Shown here in pieces: positions 11,770 to 23,759 of a stretch of DNA of 64,000 nt. Both the position numbers and the translations under genes were made by a program. The notes under the pieces are model-generated. The model was not told where the DNA came from, searched no databases, and saw nothing but the letters and a program-made list of their open reading frames with translations. Positions within the stretch are counted from its first letter, which is position 1, and every line of letters begins with the position of its first letter. The stretch is from Leptodactylus fallax (taxonomy: Eukaryota > Chordata > Amphibia > Anura > Leptodactylidae), in NCBI GenBank assembly GCA_947044405.1, contig CAMRHE010000035.1:6297501-6361500 (forward strand). The letters run 5' to 3'.

Positions 11770-12990
11770 AAAGGGATTGTCCAGGGTTAAGCTTTTTTAT
11801 GGCCTATGCTCAAAAACAAAACATAATAAACATACTCACCTGTCCCTGGTGCTCCGCTGTCATCAGGTCCCAGCACGGTCCGGTCCTGCAGCTCCACTGT
11901 CTTCTTTTGCCGGAAGTCCTAACTGGTTGTGACATCCCAGGTCCCTTCCCCCACACAGCATTTTATGCTCCGCAGTGGCCCCCACACAGCATTTTATGCT
12001 CCGCAGTGGCCCCCACGCAGCATTTTATGCCCCGCAGTGGCCCCACACAGTATTATATGCCCCGCAGTGGCCCCCCACGCAGTATTATATGCCCCGCAGT
12101 GGCCCCCACACAGTATTATATGCCCACAGTGGCCCCTACACAGTACTATATGCCCACAGTGGCCCCTATACAGTATTATATGCCCACAGTGGCCCCTACA
12201 CAGTATTATATGCCCACAGTGGCCCCTACACAGTATTATATGCCCATCAGTATCCCCCACACAGTATTATATGCTCCGCAGTGGCCCCCACACACTATTA
12301 GATGCTCCACAGTGCCCCCCCTTCCCCAGAGTCGGTGCTATTATTATACTCTGGGGTCTCCTCATACCCCAAAATATAATAAGTACAGGCCCAGGAGAAG
12401 TGAGTAAAATAACAAACACTTATACTGACCTTGTCTTACCTCTCCGGGGCATCCTTGCTCCGTCCTGCTGTCTTTCCCATCTTCCTTGGTCCCGTGCCCC
12501 AGACGTCACCGCTGGGGCCTTTGATTGGACCTCAGTGGTCACGTGGGGGCGCACTGACGTCATTATGCTGGCGCGCCTCATGTCACCGCTAGGGCCTAAT
12601 TACAGGCCCCTGCAGTGAGGCCGGAAAAGTGCCGGAGATGATGCTGAGCACAGGACAGCCAGGTGAGTATTTCTTTTTTATTTTTTGTCACTTCCCCTGG
12701 GCTGGCATACCCTCTCCATTAACAATAGGAATAGCGGTCGGGGAACCAGGCTTTCCCCAACCACTATCATGGTAGTCCGGGGGCCCCGGCCATTTCCTGC
12801 TGGCCGCGGGCCCCGTACAGCCTCTGCAACCACGATCGTTACGCCACTGTCCTCTGGTCAGGGGTCCGATCGGGATGGTCAGGGGCATACCCGATCGTAC
12901 CCCTGACCTTTGCTTTGGCAAAATGAGTACTAATAGTCGGGGCCCACCGGGGGATTCATCGGTTCCCCGGTGGGCCAGTCTGACCCTGGT
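11770..12990 (-). repeat. composite repeat ending in a CAGGGTC terminus
   Basis: It begins after a TTAA with AGGGATTGTCCAGGG. It contains the 30-bp array, then a palindromic TATTATACTCTGGGGT block, and ends at about 12975-12990 in GGCCAGTCTGACCCTG. Reverse-complemented, that is CAGGGTCAGACTGGCC, the same start as the repeat at 33079. A 5' CAGGG terminus is typical of some hAT-type elements; that class link is inference. Related copies are at 14110-14750 and 23440-23650. Confidence 0.5.
11952..12311. repeat. 30-bp minisatellite array
   Basis: About twelve tandem copies of a unit near CAGTATTATATGCCCACAGT plus GGCCCCYACA. The earlier units read CAGCATTTTATGCTCCGCAG. The period is 30 bases, a multiple of three, so all frames of the array stay open and produce long repetitive artefact proteins on both strands. 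A relative of this array lies at 27317-27683 in opposite orientation and a short one at 14130-14250. Confidence 0.9.
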
Positions 12991-14110
12991 ATGATACCAG
13001 TAATACCATATTTATGTAGTTTTTTAAGCTTTACTGCTTTTTAAAAAAAAAAATCTAACTTAAAAAAATAGCTTTGCTTCACCATATTCTGCCATCTACT
13101 GTATATCTTTTTAAATTTCCATTTACAGAGCTGTATAAGGGTTTTTTTTTCAGGACAGGCTGCAGTTTTTATTGGCACTACTATTGAGTATACATGACTC
13201 AACTTCTATTATATTTTTTGGTAGAGGAGAACTGACCAAAAAAGGTATTTTGATATTTTTCCATTAGGGAGTTCACCATACAGGATAAATACTTGGATTT
13301 GAGGATACTGAATATATGCATTTTTTATTGCTCATTTTTTATGTAAAATTGGGAAAGGTTATCTTCTATTTTTAATATTTTGGTGAAATTTTAAATTTTT
13401 AAAATCTTTGTTTTTTTGTTTACATTTATTTTTAGTCCTGCTGGAAGGGTGGGTACATGCCATCATTTACTTGCTCATACAATATACAGCAATACTTCTG
13501 TATTAGAGAATTGTAGTTTAACCGCTATTCTATTATACCCTGCCTGTGGCAGGCCCTGACTAGTTGAAAGACAGTGGTCATAATGTAATCACTTAGATGC
13601 CATGGTTGCTACTAACTGGAGCAACCAGTTGAAGAGTTGTATTTGAAAGTACTGGAGACTGAAGCTGTTACCAGGAGTTGTCAGGTATATAACCTGGCTG
13701 CACATGAGGTGGGTTCAACTCTTTGACACAGCTACACTACATGTAACCTCTATTGTAGCATCCACCCAGGAGATTGAATTTTATCTGATAACTTTCAAGC
13801 TTGATAGCTATGGTTATGGGTGCTGCAGTGGTACCTCAGATACTTGAAAGAGATACAACTATAGTATCCACAACTGCAGTTATCAAGAATATGGAGATTG
13901 AGCAGCACATCACCTGACATGTAAACAGGCTAAGAGATCAGTGGGGGTCCAACACCTGGGACCCCTGCTGATTAGCTCTTTGAAGGGTCTGTGGTGCTTT
14001 TGCAAGCGCTATGAACCCTTCACTATTTACATTGTACAGTATCTCTTTTGTAATTAACATAATCTAGTTAAAGCTTGTATTAAGATTGCATGGCTGCTAT
14101 AAAACAAATG
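12991..14110. other. no gene recognised; old repeat material
   Basis: Mostly AT-rich sequence. From about 13930 to 14130 a block with ACCTGGGACCCCTGCTGATT and GCGCTATGAACCCTTCACT resembles 31820-32060, so both are probably old copies of one short repeat. No exon is seen. Confidence 0.45.
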
Positions 14111-14750
14111 GCAGGTGATGTAAATAGTGAAGGGGTTCCACACAGTATAATATGCTCCCTAGAGGACCCACATATTATAATGCTCCCCACAGTGACCCCC
14201 ACACATTATAATGCTCTACAGTGGCCCCACACACTATAAAATGCTCCCAAGAGCTCCCCTCAAGCTGCTTCAGGTGAACACCACAAAATTGATTTCTACA
14301 AATATTTGTGAAGTTCGGCCCTCCAGTTCATTTCAGTGACATTATTATGCTCTGGGGTCTCCTCAGACCCCATAATATAATAATTGGTCGCCCAGGGAAG
14401 GTGAGTAAAAATAACCAACACTTATACTCACCTTACCTCAACTCTCCTGGGCATCCTCACAGTGACACCTGGAGCGCATGACATCAGACGCAGGCTGGTG
14501 GAACCCGACGAGGAGGCTGGGGACCATCGGAAGCCCAGGAGAATATAAGAGTTTGTTATTTTTACTCACCTCCCCTAGGCAGGTGAGCCCCTTTCTATTG
14601 GAAAGGGGCTCGGCAACATGTGCATACATGATGCCAAGCCCCTTTCCATTAGCGAGATGTATAGCAGAGATAGCGGTCAGGGACCAAGACTTTCCTCAAC
14701 CACTATCACAGTACTGTGAGGACCTGGCCATCTCCAGCTAGCCGATTTTC
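14110..14750. repeat. partial copy of the 11.8-12.9 kb composite repeat
   Basis: It opens with a short, degenerate version of the 30-bp array (ATAATGCTCCCCACAGTG units, 14140-14250). It then follows the same order as the 12.3-12.8 kb region: ATTATGCTCTGGGGTCTCCT, then TGAGTAAAAATAACCAACAC and TTATACTCACCTTACCTC, then CGGTCAGGGACCAAGACTTTCC. It is non-coding. Confidence 0.6.
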
Positions 14751-14958
14751 ATCTATGATTACACAATCTAAGAGTTTTCTAATAATGAATTTTCCTTTTA
14801 GCATAATAATTTGCAATGAGCCAATGGAACACAAGAGTGATGGTAGCTGACATTCATCTCCTAGCTGTGTTAGGCTACCATATATGATCAATAAGACACA
14901 TTATCCCAGTGCTTCTGAACTTCTGAAAAACAGTGCACTTACAGCGCATTCACTTTAA

Positions 14959-16111
14959 CCCCTTAACAACCAATGACGTACTTGTACGTCATTTGTCACA
15001 TGGGATGTTTGGAGAGGGCTCAGGAGTTGAGACCTCTCCATACAGGGCAGATGCCGGCTGTGTAATACAGCCAGGACCCACCTCTAACAGCAGCGATTGG
15101 TGCCTGCACCAATTGTGGCTGTTGACCTTTTAGACACCACGGTCAAAGAGGCAGCCACCGGCGCCGCCATTTTTCAATGATGTTAAGGATCGATTGCCAT
15201 GACAGAAATGACTATTGAAGGCTCCCAGGCTTGTCATTGTATTATATCTATTGCACACTGCCAGAGGCAGTGTCTAATAGAAGTGAACACATCAGACCCC
15301 CTAGGTTTCAAGGTCCCTAGGGGGTCTAGTCATAAAAGTAAAGCAAGAAAAAACATAAAAGTTCAATTCACCCACCTTTCCCTAGATCAAATATAAAAGT
15401 AAATAAACAAAAGCAAACATTAACACATTAGGTATCCCCGCACTCCAAAATGCCCAAACTATTAAAATATTAAAATATTTCTCCCATACGGTGAATGGCG
15501 TAGTGGCGAAAAAAAATCAAAATAGCCAAGTAGTGTTTTTTTCAACACTTTGCCTCCTATAAAAAATTGAATAAATAGTGATCAAACCATCAGATCTTTC
15601 CCCAAATGGTATCAGTAACAATGTCATCTTGTCCTGCATAAAAAGACACCTTACCCACCTCCATACATGGAAATATGAAAAAGTTACAGGTGTCACACAA
15701 TATGGTGACACAAACATTTTTTTCTATTTTGCAAAGTTTTTCATTTTTAAAAAGGTATCATAACATTGAAAATACTATATAAATTTGGTATTGCAGTGAT
15801 TGTACTGACCCGCAGAATACAGGTAATATGTCATTTTTACCACACAGTGAACGCCGTAAAAATTAAACCCATATGAAATTGACGCAAATGCATTTTTTTC
15901 TCCAATTGCACCTCATTCAGAATTTTTATCCACCTTCCCAGTACATTGCACAGCATATTGAATAGTGACATTAAAAAAGTACAATTTGTTTCACAAACAA
16001 TAAGCCATCATGTGACTCTGTGAACTGAAAAATGAAAAAGTTATGGCTCTTGGAATGTGGAGAGGGAAAAACGAAAATGCAAAAACGAAAAATGGCCCAG
16101 TCCTTAAGGGG
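14959..16111. mobile_element. TTAA-flanked non-autonomous DNA element, 1153 bp
   Basis: It is flanked by TTAA at 14955-14958 and 16112-16115. It begins CCCCTTAACAACCAATG and ends GCCCAGTCCTTAAGGGG, giving short inverted termini. A TTAA duplication suggests piggyBac-type mobilisation (inference). It carries no transposase. A truncated copy lies inverted at 40196-40806, and the 8600-8800 block is a third fragment. Open frames inside are short and shared between strands, so they are not genes. Confidence 0.7.
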
Positions 16112-16115
16112 TTAA

Positions 16116-17540
16116 ACAGTTTACTGTGTGTACTATAAAGAGGATTACCATTTTGGACAGGAATCATTAATGCATATTATTTGAGTCAATTTCCTTATTT
16201 TTAGAGTAGTTCTTTAAGATATTTCCTCATAGGCAAATACAATTATATTTTACAGACACATGGGAAATGTCAGGTTAGTGATTTTCTGGAATTGTCCTTG
16301 TGCCAGAGGAGATAAATATGCTGACATTTAAAGTATTGTTATCTGTGCACATGAATTTGCCATTCACAAATAAATAGCAAATCTACACATCATTATTTGG
16401 GGGAGTGATGATTTTAATAACTCAAATGCATGGTCTTTAAAGCATATCTATATTTTAGACTGATAGTTTTTTTATAAAACTAATACATGAAATGATGAGT
16501 TCAATTTGCTGCTCAAAAACCCTAATGTTTCAGCTTGTGCATAGGACAATGGCTGAAAAGGATTCAAAGAATTTTGTAGTAAAGGACTAGTAAATAAAAA
16601 ATGGTCCAAAATTGGCAACAGCATTGAAAAGGATAATTAGAATTACAAAACCATAACACTGCTCTTTCTGAAAGATTGTTTCTGTTCTGTCTTATATTGA
16701 AAATCATAGATAGAGAGTGTAGACAAAGTCAAAAAGAGATGATAGATTTAAATTGCATCTGTGTTAAATTCTGCTACAATGTATCAAACAACATTTCAGA
16801 GATGGCTTTGTGTTTTCTATTTTAAAGCTTACTGGCTTTGGGTAGTTTGGCATTTTTTCTGAGCTCAGTGTTCAAAAGTTTCAATATTTGTAGCTATAGA
16901 GAAAACTACTGAAAACTACTGAGCTATAGCAAAATCTACTGAAATGGTTTACAGTTAAAGGAAGTCTATAAGCTCCCAAATGATCCCCTAGAGCACTTTT
17001 AGTAGGTTTGTAGATGCACCTTCTGTGTTAAATGAATATGCCACTTTGCAGATTTTGAAAAAAAAAAAAATTTATGCAAATTAGATATTTGGTGCACCAG
17101 GGTGTGGCTGTACCTAATGGTGCACTTATTTTCTTATCTATATGTAGCCCATAACCATTCCTCAAACAATGAGTGAAATCCACTGTCTGGACACAGTATC
17201 CTGGCTCCCAGTATAAAATTTTAATCATGCAAGGCAGACACATGCACAGTATTATAGTAGACACTGCTGCCAAAACTAGTACTGGGCTTGCACCTGTCTT
17301 GGCTCAGTGCATGTGTGATATTTCAGTCAGAGTTAGAATGCTGTCTCCAGGCAGATGATATCAATTACAGTATACAAGTTGGTACTGGGTAGTGTAGAGT
17401 GAAGAAAAGGGTGCGTGTACAGGTACCACCAGAGGTCTATTTGACCATATAACTTCTCTGTATAAAGGTAAGATAAAAAGGTATGTTTGCAAGCCTATTA
17501 AAAGGTTTTTCTGTCACCAGTGTGAAGCATATTAAACCAG
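16116..17540. other. no gene recognised
   Basis: AT-rich, mostly unique-looking sequence between repeats. I looked for upstream exons of the gene whose last exon is at 21374 and could not support one here. Confidence 0.45.
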
Positions 17541-17549
17541 TAACACAAT

Positions 17550-17800
17550 TAGGCTAGGTTCACATCTGAGTCGGGGGGCCTGAACAACAGAGAGATGTAT
17601 TGTTGTTTTAGCAGTTACACAAGGACTATAATGGGGTCCGCCTGGTGTCCGTCAGGTGTCCGCCATTTCATAACTGAAACTGGTGAAGAGAAAAGTCCTC
17701 CATGCAGGGCTTTTGTCTTCGCTGATTATTGGCGATATCTGAAGCAGAGTCTCACTGATGTGATCGTAGACTTAAACAATTCTGTAATTATTTGTGGGAA
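17550..17800. repeat. 'GGTTCACATCTG' repeat, copy 1
   Basis: It starts AGGCTAGGTTCACATCTGAG and includes TGTCCGCCATTT and CGGACTTTT-like blocks (AGTCCTCCATGCAGGGCTTTT). The same ordered blocks occur at 22539-22806, 23033-23275 and, inverted, 33660-33866. It is a short non-autonomous element with no coding content. Confidence 0.6.
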
Positions 17801-17818
17801 TTGATAGACACCCCTTAA

Positions 17819-18193
17819 AGAGGACCTTTCATGTCCTCAGGCACATGTGGTTTTATATACCGCTAGAAAGCCGACAGCGTGCTGTATTCGTCTATAGCGA
17901 TGTACTGTCAGAGGGGGGGGGGCGTTCCTTACTGCCTGGCGATGACGCTCAGCTGTGAGAACGCTCCCCCAAAGTACAAGTCTATGAACGAGCACAGTCA
18001 GGGAGGGCGTTCCTCACAGCACAGCTAGACTGTCAGGAACGCCCTTCTGACAGTAAACCGTGAAACTTACACCGTCGATATCTCTAGCCCGGGGCACATA
18101 CCGGGAAAGCCGGCAGTGCTCTGAATTCAGCGCGCTGTCGGCTTTCTAGCGGTATGTAAAACAGCATGTGCCTGAGGACATGAAAGGTCCTCT
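17819..18193. mobile_element. TTAA-flanked palindromic element, 375 bp
   Basis: It is flanked by TTAA at 17815-17818 and 18194-18197. The first 29 bases (AGAGGACCTTTCATGTCCTC, continuing AGGCACATG) are exactly inverted at the right end. The next blocks (TATACCGCTAGAAAGCCGAC) are inverted near-perfectly at 18140-18160. Long inverted arms and no coding capacity define a foldback-type non-autonomous element. The exact TTAA flanks suggest piggyBac-type mobilisation (inference). Confidence 0.8.
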
Positions 18194-18197
18194 TTAA

Positions 18198-18880
18198 AGA
18201 GCACATTGTGAGAGTAATGTATGATTGTTGGCAGCTATTGGGAAATTCACATCACATTTTATTTTTCATCTGTTTAGCATATACACTTAATGGATCCATT
18301 AAAAACAAATGTCAACATAAGAACCTCCATTTGTATAGATCTCAAGGTAGTGACCTATCATAAAAAAGTGGTCAGCAATACAATGGATCCACTAAAAACT
18401 CTATGGATTTTAGTGCATTCATTAAGGAAACTTGCTAAATGATTGCAAAATAAAAAGTGATATGAATGTATCCATACAGTGCTTGTAGAGGGGGCAAACA
18501 TGAAATAAAGTAAGACGTGGAAAAAACATTTTCATCATGCATGTAGCCAACAACTATAATACTAAAGAAAATTATATAATTTATACTGATTGTGCTATAT
18601 GATACACTGCACATGACAAATATTTGGCTGACAAATCAAGTAGAAGCAAATGGAGGAAAGCCACATATCTCATTAACTTTAATTTTGGAGAATACTTATG
18701 TTAAAGGTAGAAAAACCGGGGGGGGTTAAAATTATTAAAGAACCTTTATGGAGTCAAATATTTCTTTCCGTGCCCTCCCTGGCAGGGACAGAAGTAGAGT
18801 GGCTGAGGTGACCACTGAAACCAATCACTAGCCTCAGTGGGTACCCAATAAGTGACCATTGAGGTCAGTTTTTAGCAGCA
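18198..18880. other. no gene recognised
   Basis: AT-rich sequence with no exon or clear repeat that I can support. Confidence 0.45.
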
Positions 18881-18884
18881 GATT

Positions 18885-19840
18885 AATAAAAGGGAAATAA
18901 TATACAAAAAAACATTACAGAAAAAGGTCACATTATCCAATACCAGATGATACATGGCTGTGCAGGATGTAAGCAGGCCCGATTACAAGATATGATAGAA
19001 AATGCACAGGTGCAAAATTCTAATGAAACATCCACTCACACACCTACAATTCATGAGGGGGGGTGGATGCCAGCACTTGCACACAAATGAGACTTATACA
19101 TGGCACTGTCACATTATAATGTGAGTTGCACAGCACCAAACAACGGCCTATTGGTCACAACCCACACTTTTAGATCAGGCGGGCTGACCAACACCTTAAT
19201 TCGTGCAGCACAACAGTAGCAGTACCCTGCAAAAATAAGGGGCCTGGCCATATCCTACAAAAAAAGATGCAAGTAACCATGAGGCATTTGTCAATATTTG
19301 GAATACATACAAAAAGAGGCCACTCTTACCCAATACCAGACGATACATGGCTATGTGGGATGCTAGCAGGCCCCCAATACAAAATATAGTAGAAAATACA
19401 CAGATACAACATGCTAATGGAACCTCCACTCTCACACCTACAATCCATGAGGTGGGTGGAAGCCAGCACTTCAAATGCACACAAATAAAACTTATACAAG
19501 GCAATGTCACATGATAATATGAGGCGCACAGTGACAAAGAACAGCCTATTAGTCACGCCCCACACTATTAGATCAGGCGGGCTGCCCAGCACCTTAATAT
19601 ATGCACCTGAACAATAACAGCAAAACTGTAAAAGTGAATAAAGGGCCTGGCTGCACCCTTAAAAAAAGATTAAACAACCATGAAGCATTAGTCAATATTT
19701 TGGCCAAAATACGCAAGTTCGCAAACCAAAGTCAAGGTTCCCCATTGCGAGTCCTTAGCCCAAATTTTTTTTTTTTTTGCAAAAAACATTACTAAAAGGG
19801 ACATAATATACAAAAAACATCACAGAAAAAGGCCACACAG
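18885..19840. repeat. tandem duplication of a 400-500-bp unit
   Basis: Two full copies and the start of a third follow one another. The unit start, AATATACAAAAAA then CATYACAGAAAAAGG, appears at about 18899 and 19805. A degenerate start is near 19307 (ATACAAAAAGAGGCCAC). Within each unit come CCAATACCAGAYGATACATGG, AGATCAGGCGGGCTG and GGGCCTGGC in the same order. The copies differ by several percent and by indels. It is non-coding. Confidence 0.75.
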
Positions 19841-20200
19841 ATTAGTCTTTTTGGTATGCCTTTTCCACTGTTAGCCCCTACTTTTCTCAGCCTCAAACTG
19901 GCTAATTTCAAACATACCCAATTCAAACTACTCTAGTATATTTTGATGGCCACACGTATTAATGTAGCCTTCAACTGGAGGAGACCTACTCTCTCAGTGA
20001 CGAATGTTATCCAGCGAGTTGACTCTATAATGCTCCATGAAAAAATTAACACTACCATCTCTGATACTTCCCCTCCCTTTGATAAAGTTTGGACACCCTG
20101 GTTTACCAGATTCAACGTACCAAGCTCACCATACTGTCTCCAACTATAAACTTGAACTGGGTTTGAGCATGACACTTTTCCCTGGCAGGGCCCCAATCTT

Positions 20201-20689
20201 AGGGTATGCTCACACAGAGTTTTTGCAGGCTGATTTTGAGACAGAATCCGCCTCAAAATCCGCCTCAAAATATGCCTCCCATCAATTTCAATGGGAGTCA
20301 GTAGCAGTTTTTTTCCTCCAGCTTATTTTTTCAGCTAAAGGAAAAAAATGTGACATGACCTATCTTCAGGCAGAGTCTGCCATGAAAAACCCATTGAAAT
20401 CAATGGGAAGCAGAAAAAAACACGATGCGGTTTTTGATGTGTTTTTTTATGTGTTTTTTGGCACAGTTTTTGCAAAAACCGCAAGTGTTTTTTAAAGGGA
20501 AGTTTTCAGGTCCATACAGTGTGCTGGATCAAAAAAACACAACAAATCCACAGCAAAAACCGTGGCAAAAACCGCGATGAAAAATGCGACAAAAACGCAT
20601 CATGTAAAAAAAAATTGTCTAAAAACATTTCCTAATTCCTGAAACGGATTTTTTTTCAGCCTGAAAAAAACTCTGTGTGAATATACCCT
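20201..20689. mobile_element. palindromic foldback element, 489 bp
   Basis: The left end AGGGTATGCTCACACAGAGT with TTTTGCAGGCTGA is inverted at the right end as TCAGCCTGAAAAAAACTC and TGTGTGAATATACCCT. The middle carries several inverted AATGGG/CCCATT and AAAAACCGC/GCGGTTTTT blocks. It has no coding capacity. The target duplication could not be read with certainty. Confidence 0.65.
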
Positions 20690-20691
20690 TA

Positions 20692-21373
20692 TTGCTCATC
20701 TATGTTTTTCCTGGATTTGTAATTCAATAAATACCTTTGAAACTAAACTGCTGGGGAACTAAATGCTGTAAGTATGTTAATCAGTGTAGCTGCAGGGAAT
20801 GGAGAAGTAGCAGTTGCGCTAGGTGAGGTGGAGTAAAGCCCCATTTTACATATAAGAAGACACCAGGATTATAAATGGCATGTCATAGGTAATGGACTCA
20901 AATATTATATTGGGCTTTAAGATATGCCTCTGTTAAAGTAAGGTATGTAAAGCAATATAGTAGCTACTAGCTGCCCATAAAATGTGTGGTACATTTATAG
21001 AATATGTTGTGGAAATTTTCTAATTTTTCTTTTATTTGAGAATATAAAGCAACTTCTATGTTTGTATCTCAGCAAATTGTGTAGTCAATAGAAACAAATA
21101 AAGATCAAGCCTGAGGGAGAAATTTCCAGGATTCTACTTTCTTCCTGCTTCTACAACAAACGTAATAATAAGTGTATTGGGGTTTGGCAGATACTACAAC
21201 CTTCACTATATTGTAGCAAATTAAGTGTTGAAACATGCGCCCTGTTGAGTTTCCTCTTCTTGCTATTTATACTTACAGTTATCTTCTGGAAGTAATCATC
21301 AGCTGCATAATCATAGGTTTTACAGCTTTATATGGTTGTTTCTTTTAATACTTTACAACATTTTTATACATAG
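20692..21373. other. probable intron upstream of the terminal exon
   Basis: Unique, AT-rich sequence that ends in a pyrimidine-rich tract and an AG (21372-21373) immediately before the coding exon. No other exon could be supported in it. Confidence 0.45.
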
Positions 21374-21543
21374 GTTCTTTTACTGTGAATGTATTTGACA
21401 TTTATGCTGCCGATATTATGAGGTTATTCAAGACAGCAAGAGCACCACCTGAAAATAGCATCCCGGAAGAAAAGCCTGCTGCTGCTGCTATTGCTTCCAG
21501 TGCTTCTCAATCAACCTCTTGCTGTGTTCTGGGAAAAGCCTGA
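21374..21543 (+). CDS. 3'-terminal coding exon of an unidentified host gene
   Basis: A pyrimidine-rich tract (GTTTCTTTTAATACTTT and on to TTTTTATACATAG) precedes an AG at 21372-21373. An open frame follows for 170 bases: two leading bases, 55 codons, then TGA at 21541-21543. The peptide starts with a hydrophobic stretch (FTVNVFDIYAADIM), then RLFKTARAPPE, and ends in a low-complexity A/S-rich tail closing with SCCVLGKA. This looks like the end of a transmembrane segment followed by a short cytosolic tail. The adjoining cysteines could be acylated (inference). The pattern is reminiscent of the last exon of CKLF-like MARVEL (CMTM) four-span proteins, but that is weak recall. The first AATAAA downstream is at 22394-22399. 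It is not part of any repeat found elsewhere in the window. Confidence 0.5.
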
Positions 21544-22393
21544 TGCTTGGCAACACTAGAACATCTCAAGACTAAAAGCATAAATGTCAGGCTTCAAAAA
21601 GCAACCCATTTGTTTATGGTTTTGAACTAAGTAATGGAAAAGACATAGTTATGCCAAGTTTTTCATGTTTATTATGTCAAATTATGACTATTGGAGCTAA
21701 ATGATGCAACACACAACTTTCTGTCCCCTGAGGTGGACTATATACATTGCTTCTGAATCTTTACTTTTAATTCAAATCTATATTCTGAATTTAGTATTGA
21801 GCACTTTGGAATGCCACAGAAGTAGATACTATTTGTCAAGTCACCTTTTAAAATAATCTATATTTGACAAATCTTGAATTTATCAAACATGTATTCAAAT
21901 GCAAAGCAATACAAAAAATGCTTATTTGCAGTACTGCCATGTTGTGGATGAAGGAAAGGTTGAGTTCTTCTATAAGAGAGCCTAATTCGCATATCAGACA
22001 CCAAAACGAACAGCACTGGGGGGGCTACAGATAAAATTCCAACTGCATGGGAAGTTCTATTCAACAAAGGAGGGGTTTACCATTCACAGTTTTTAAAATT
22101 GCAGAAGTAAAATCGTAATTTATTTACGAGAATTTGAAGGTGGACTCCACTTAGGTGCCTCATACAATTTAATATAGTTCTCAGAAAAACTTTAGCAAAC
22201 ACTGTTAAAACACAGGGTTCATATCAATTAGGTTACATTGTTGCTCTTTCACCAAGCACACCCAGTCCTCTGTCCTTTGACCCACTCAAGCATTCTCAGT
22301 GAGAGCGTTTGGTCTTTTTTGCCTCATGTAACTTATCTAACTCAAAGGATGTATGGTCAGTGAAAAGCACTTTAGTCTGCTGTACTTCAGCAG

Positions 22394-22399
22394 AATAAA
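22394..22399 (+). promoter_or_regulatory. candidate polyadenylation signal
   Basis: This is the first canonical AATAAA downstream of the terminal exon, about 850 bases after its stop codon. That distance suits a 3' untranslated region. Assignment to that gene is inference. Confidence 0.25.
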
Positions 22400-22538
22400 T
22401 CTTGGCAGTCCTACACAGAGAATTTTAGGACAGGGAACATATCAACTATATGAGTCCTGAAAAAAGCCAGCATGTGGAAACCATTGGGTACCATCCAGAT
22501 GCCAGAGGAAGCTTATTTGCTTGATGTGCTTCTTACGC

Positions 22539-22806
22539 TAGGTTCACATCTTCATTGAGCTCTTTGTCGTTCTGGTCTGCAAGGGGATGGAGAGGTTGAC
22601 CTCTGTTTTAGCGGTTACAGATGGACACTGGTAGACCCCTGTGACTATAATGGGGTCCACCAGGTGTCTGTTGGGTGTCTGCCATTTTAAAACTGAAACC
22701 GGCAGAGAGAATAGTCCTCCGTGCAGGACTTTTCTCTCCACCAATCTTTGGTGGTTTCTGCAACGGAGTTTCCAACGGAGACTGTGGCGCAGATGTGAAC
22801 TTAGCC
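22539..22806. repeat. 'GGTTCACATCTG' repeat, copy 2
   Basis: It runs from GCTAGGTTCACATCTTC to GATGTGAACTTAGCC, so its ends are inverted. It contains GGGTCCACCAGGTGTC and GTGTCTGCCATTTTAAAACTG. It is the same family as 17550-17800 and is non-coding. Confidence 0.65.
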
Positions 22807-23032
22807 TTATAGGTTTTCATCTGCTACAATGAATAATGTGCAATGTTTTTAATATTTTTTAATACAACTTTATTTCTTTTCCTTATAAATAGAAAATATC
22901 TACATATTGCAAAAATTAAAAAACATAAGAATGTATCCATAACAAAATTTAAAAAAAAAAAACATATCTATTTGAAATGGATCATTTGGGTCTGTGCAGC
23001 AGTTCTGATTACTAACCATCTACAGTATGAGT

Positions 23033-23275
23033 TAGGCTAGGTTTACATCTGCGTCGGAGACTCCATTGAAGACTCCACCACAGAAACCGCAGAAAATCGG
23101 CAGAGAAAAATCCTGCATGGAGGACTTTTCACTCATTCGGTTTCAGTATAAAAATGGGGGGAACCCTGGGTTCCATGGGTTACCGCTGTTTTACCTGTCC
23201 GGCTTTCCGTCGTTTGGGTCGGCAAGGTTGTTTCCATGTAGATATAATGGAAGCAGAAAGTCCGCAGAGTGAAAC
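23033..23275. repeat. 'GGTTCACATCTG' repeat, copy 3
   Basis: It starts AGGCTAGGTTTACATCTGCG and contains AGGACTTTTCACTC and GGAAGCAGAAAGTCCGCAG. This copy is diverged, with its far end eroded near 23275. Confidence 0.5.
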
Positions 23276-23439
23276 TCTTTCGTGTCTCCTCCTATCTGCA
23301 GATCATTTTTATAAAAACAGCAAAGGTTATAATACAATATTGTATCCAGTGGGCTGTTCTATCATAACGCCTGCTTGATCAGATTCTACATCTTCCGAGA
23401 TTGCCCCTGATTAGAGCTGAGTCTACTAATACCTGATTA

Positions 23440-23650
23440 GGGATGAGTGAATCACTATTACACTCTGGTGTATCTTCTCACCCCAGAGTATAATACGTCT
23501 AGGTCCAGGAAAGGTGAATAAACAGAACAAATAGTGTTACTCATCTCTCCTGGGATCTGTTGCGACACCCAGAGCAGATCCCATCATCTTCAGGCCTCTC
23601 CAGAGGAGCACATAGGTCTGTGATTGTGCCTCAGCAGTCATGGAGCACAT
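23440..23650. repeat. fragment of the 12.3-12.7 kb composite repeat
   Basis: It repeats the order ATTACACTCTGGTGTATCTTCTC, CCCCAGAGTATAATACGTC, GGTCCAGGAAAGGTGAAT, then TTACTCATCTCTCCTGGG seen at 12340-12450 and 14340-14460. It is non-coding. Confidence 0.5.
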
Positions 23651-23759
23651 CAATGTCATGATGCTTAGATGCCAGAGTGCAAGGCAAATCTCACAATGTT
23701 CATCCAGCACTTCCTTTGATGGTCTATCAGCCATTATCTTATGCAAAAACTTTTACACA

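Noticed and set aside
11952..12311. CRISPR-like array of short repeats
   Set aside because: Units are contiguous 30-mers without distinct spacers, and the sequence is a eukaryotic minisatellite.
11799..12618. Overlapping long open frames rich in repeated YYMP/PQWPLHSIIC-like motifs
   Set aside because: They arise from the 30-bp minisatellite, whose period keeps all frames open. The composition is periodic and the frames occur on both strands.
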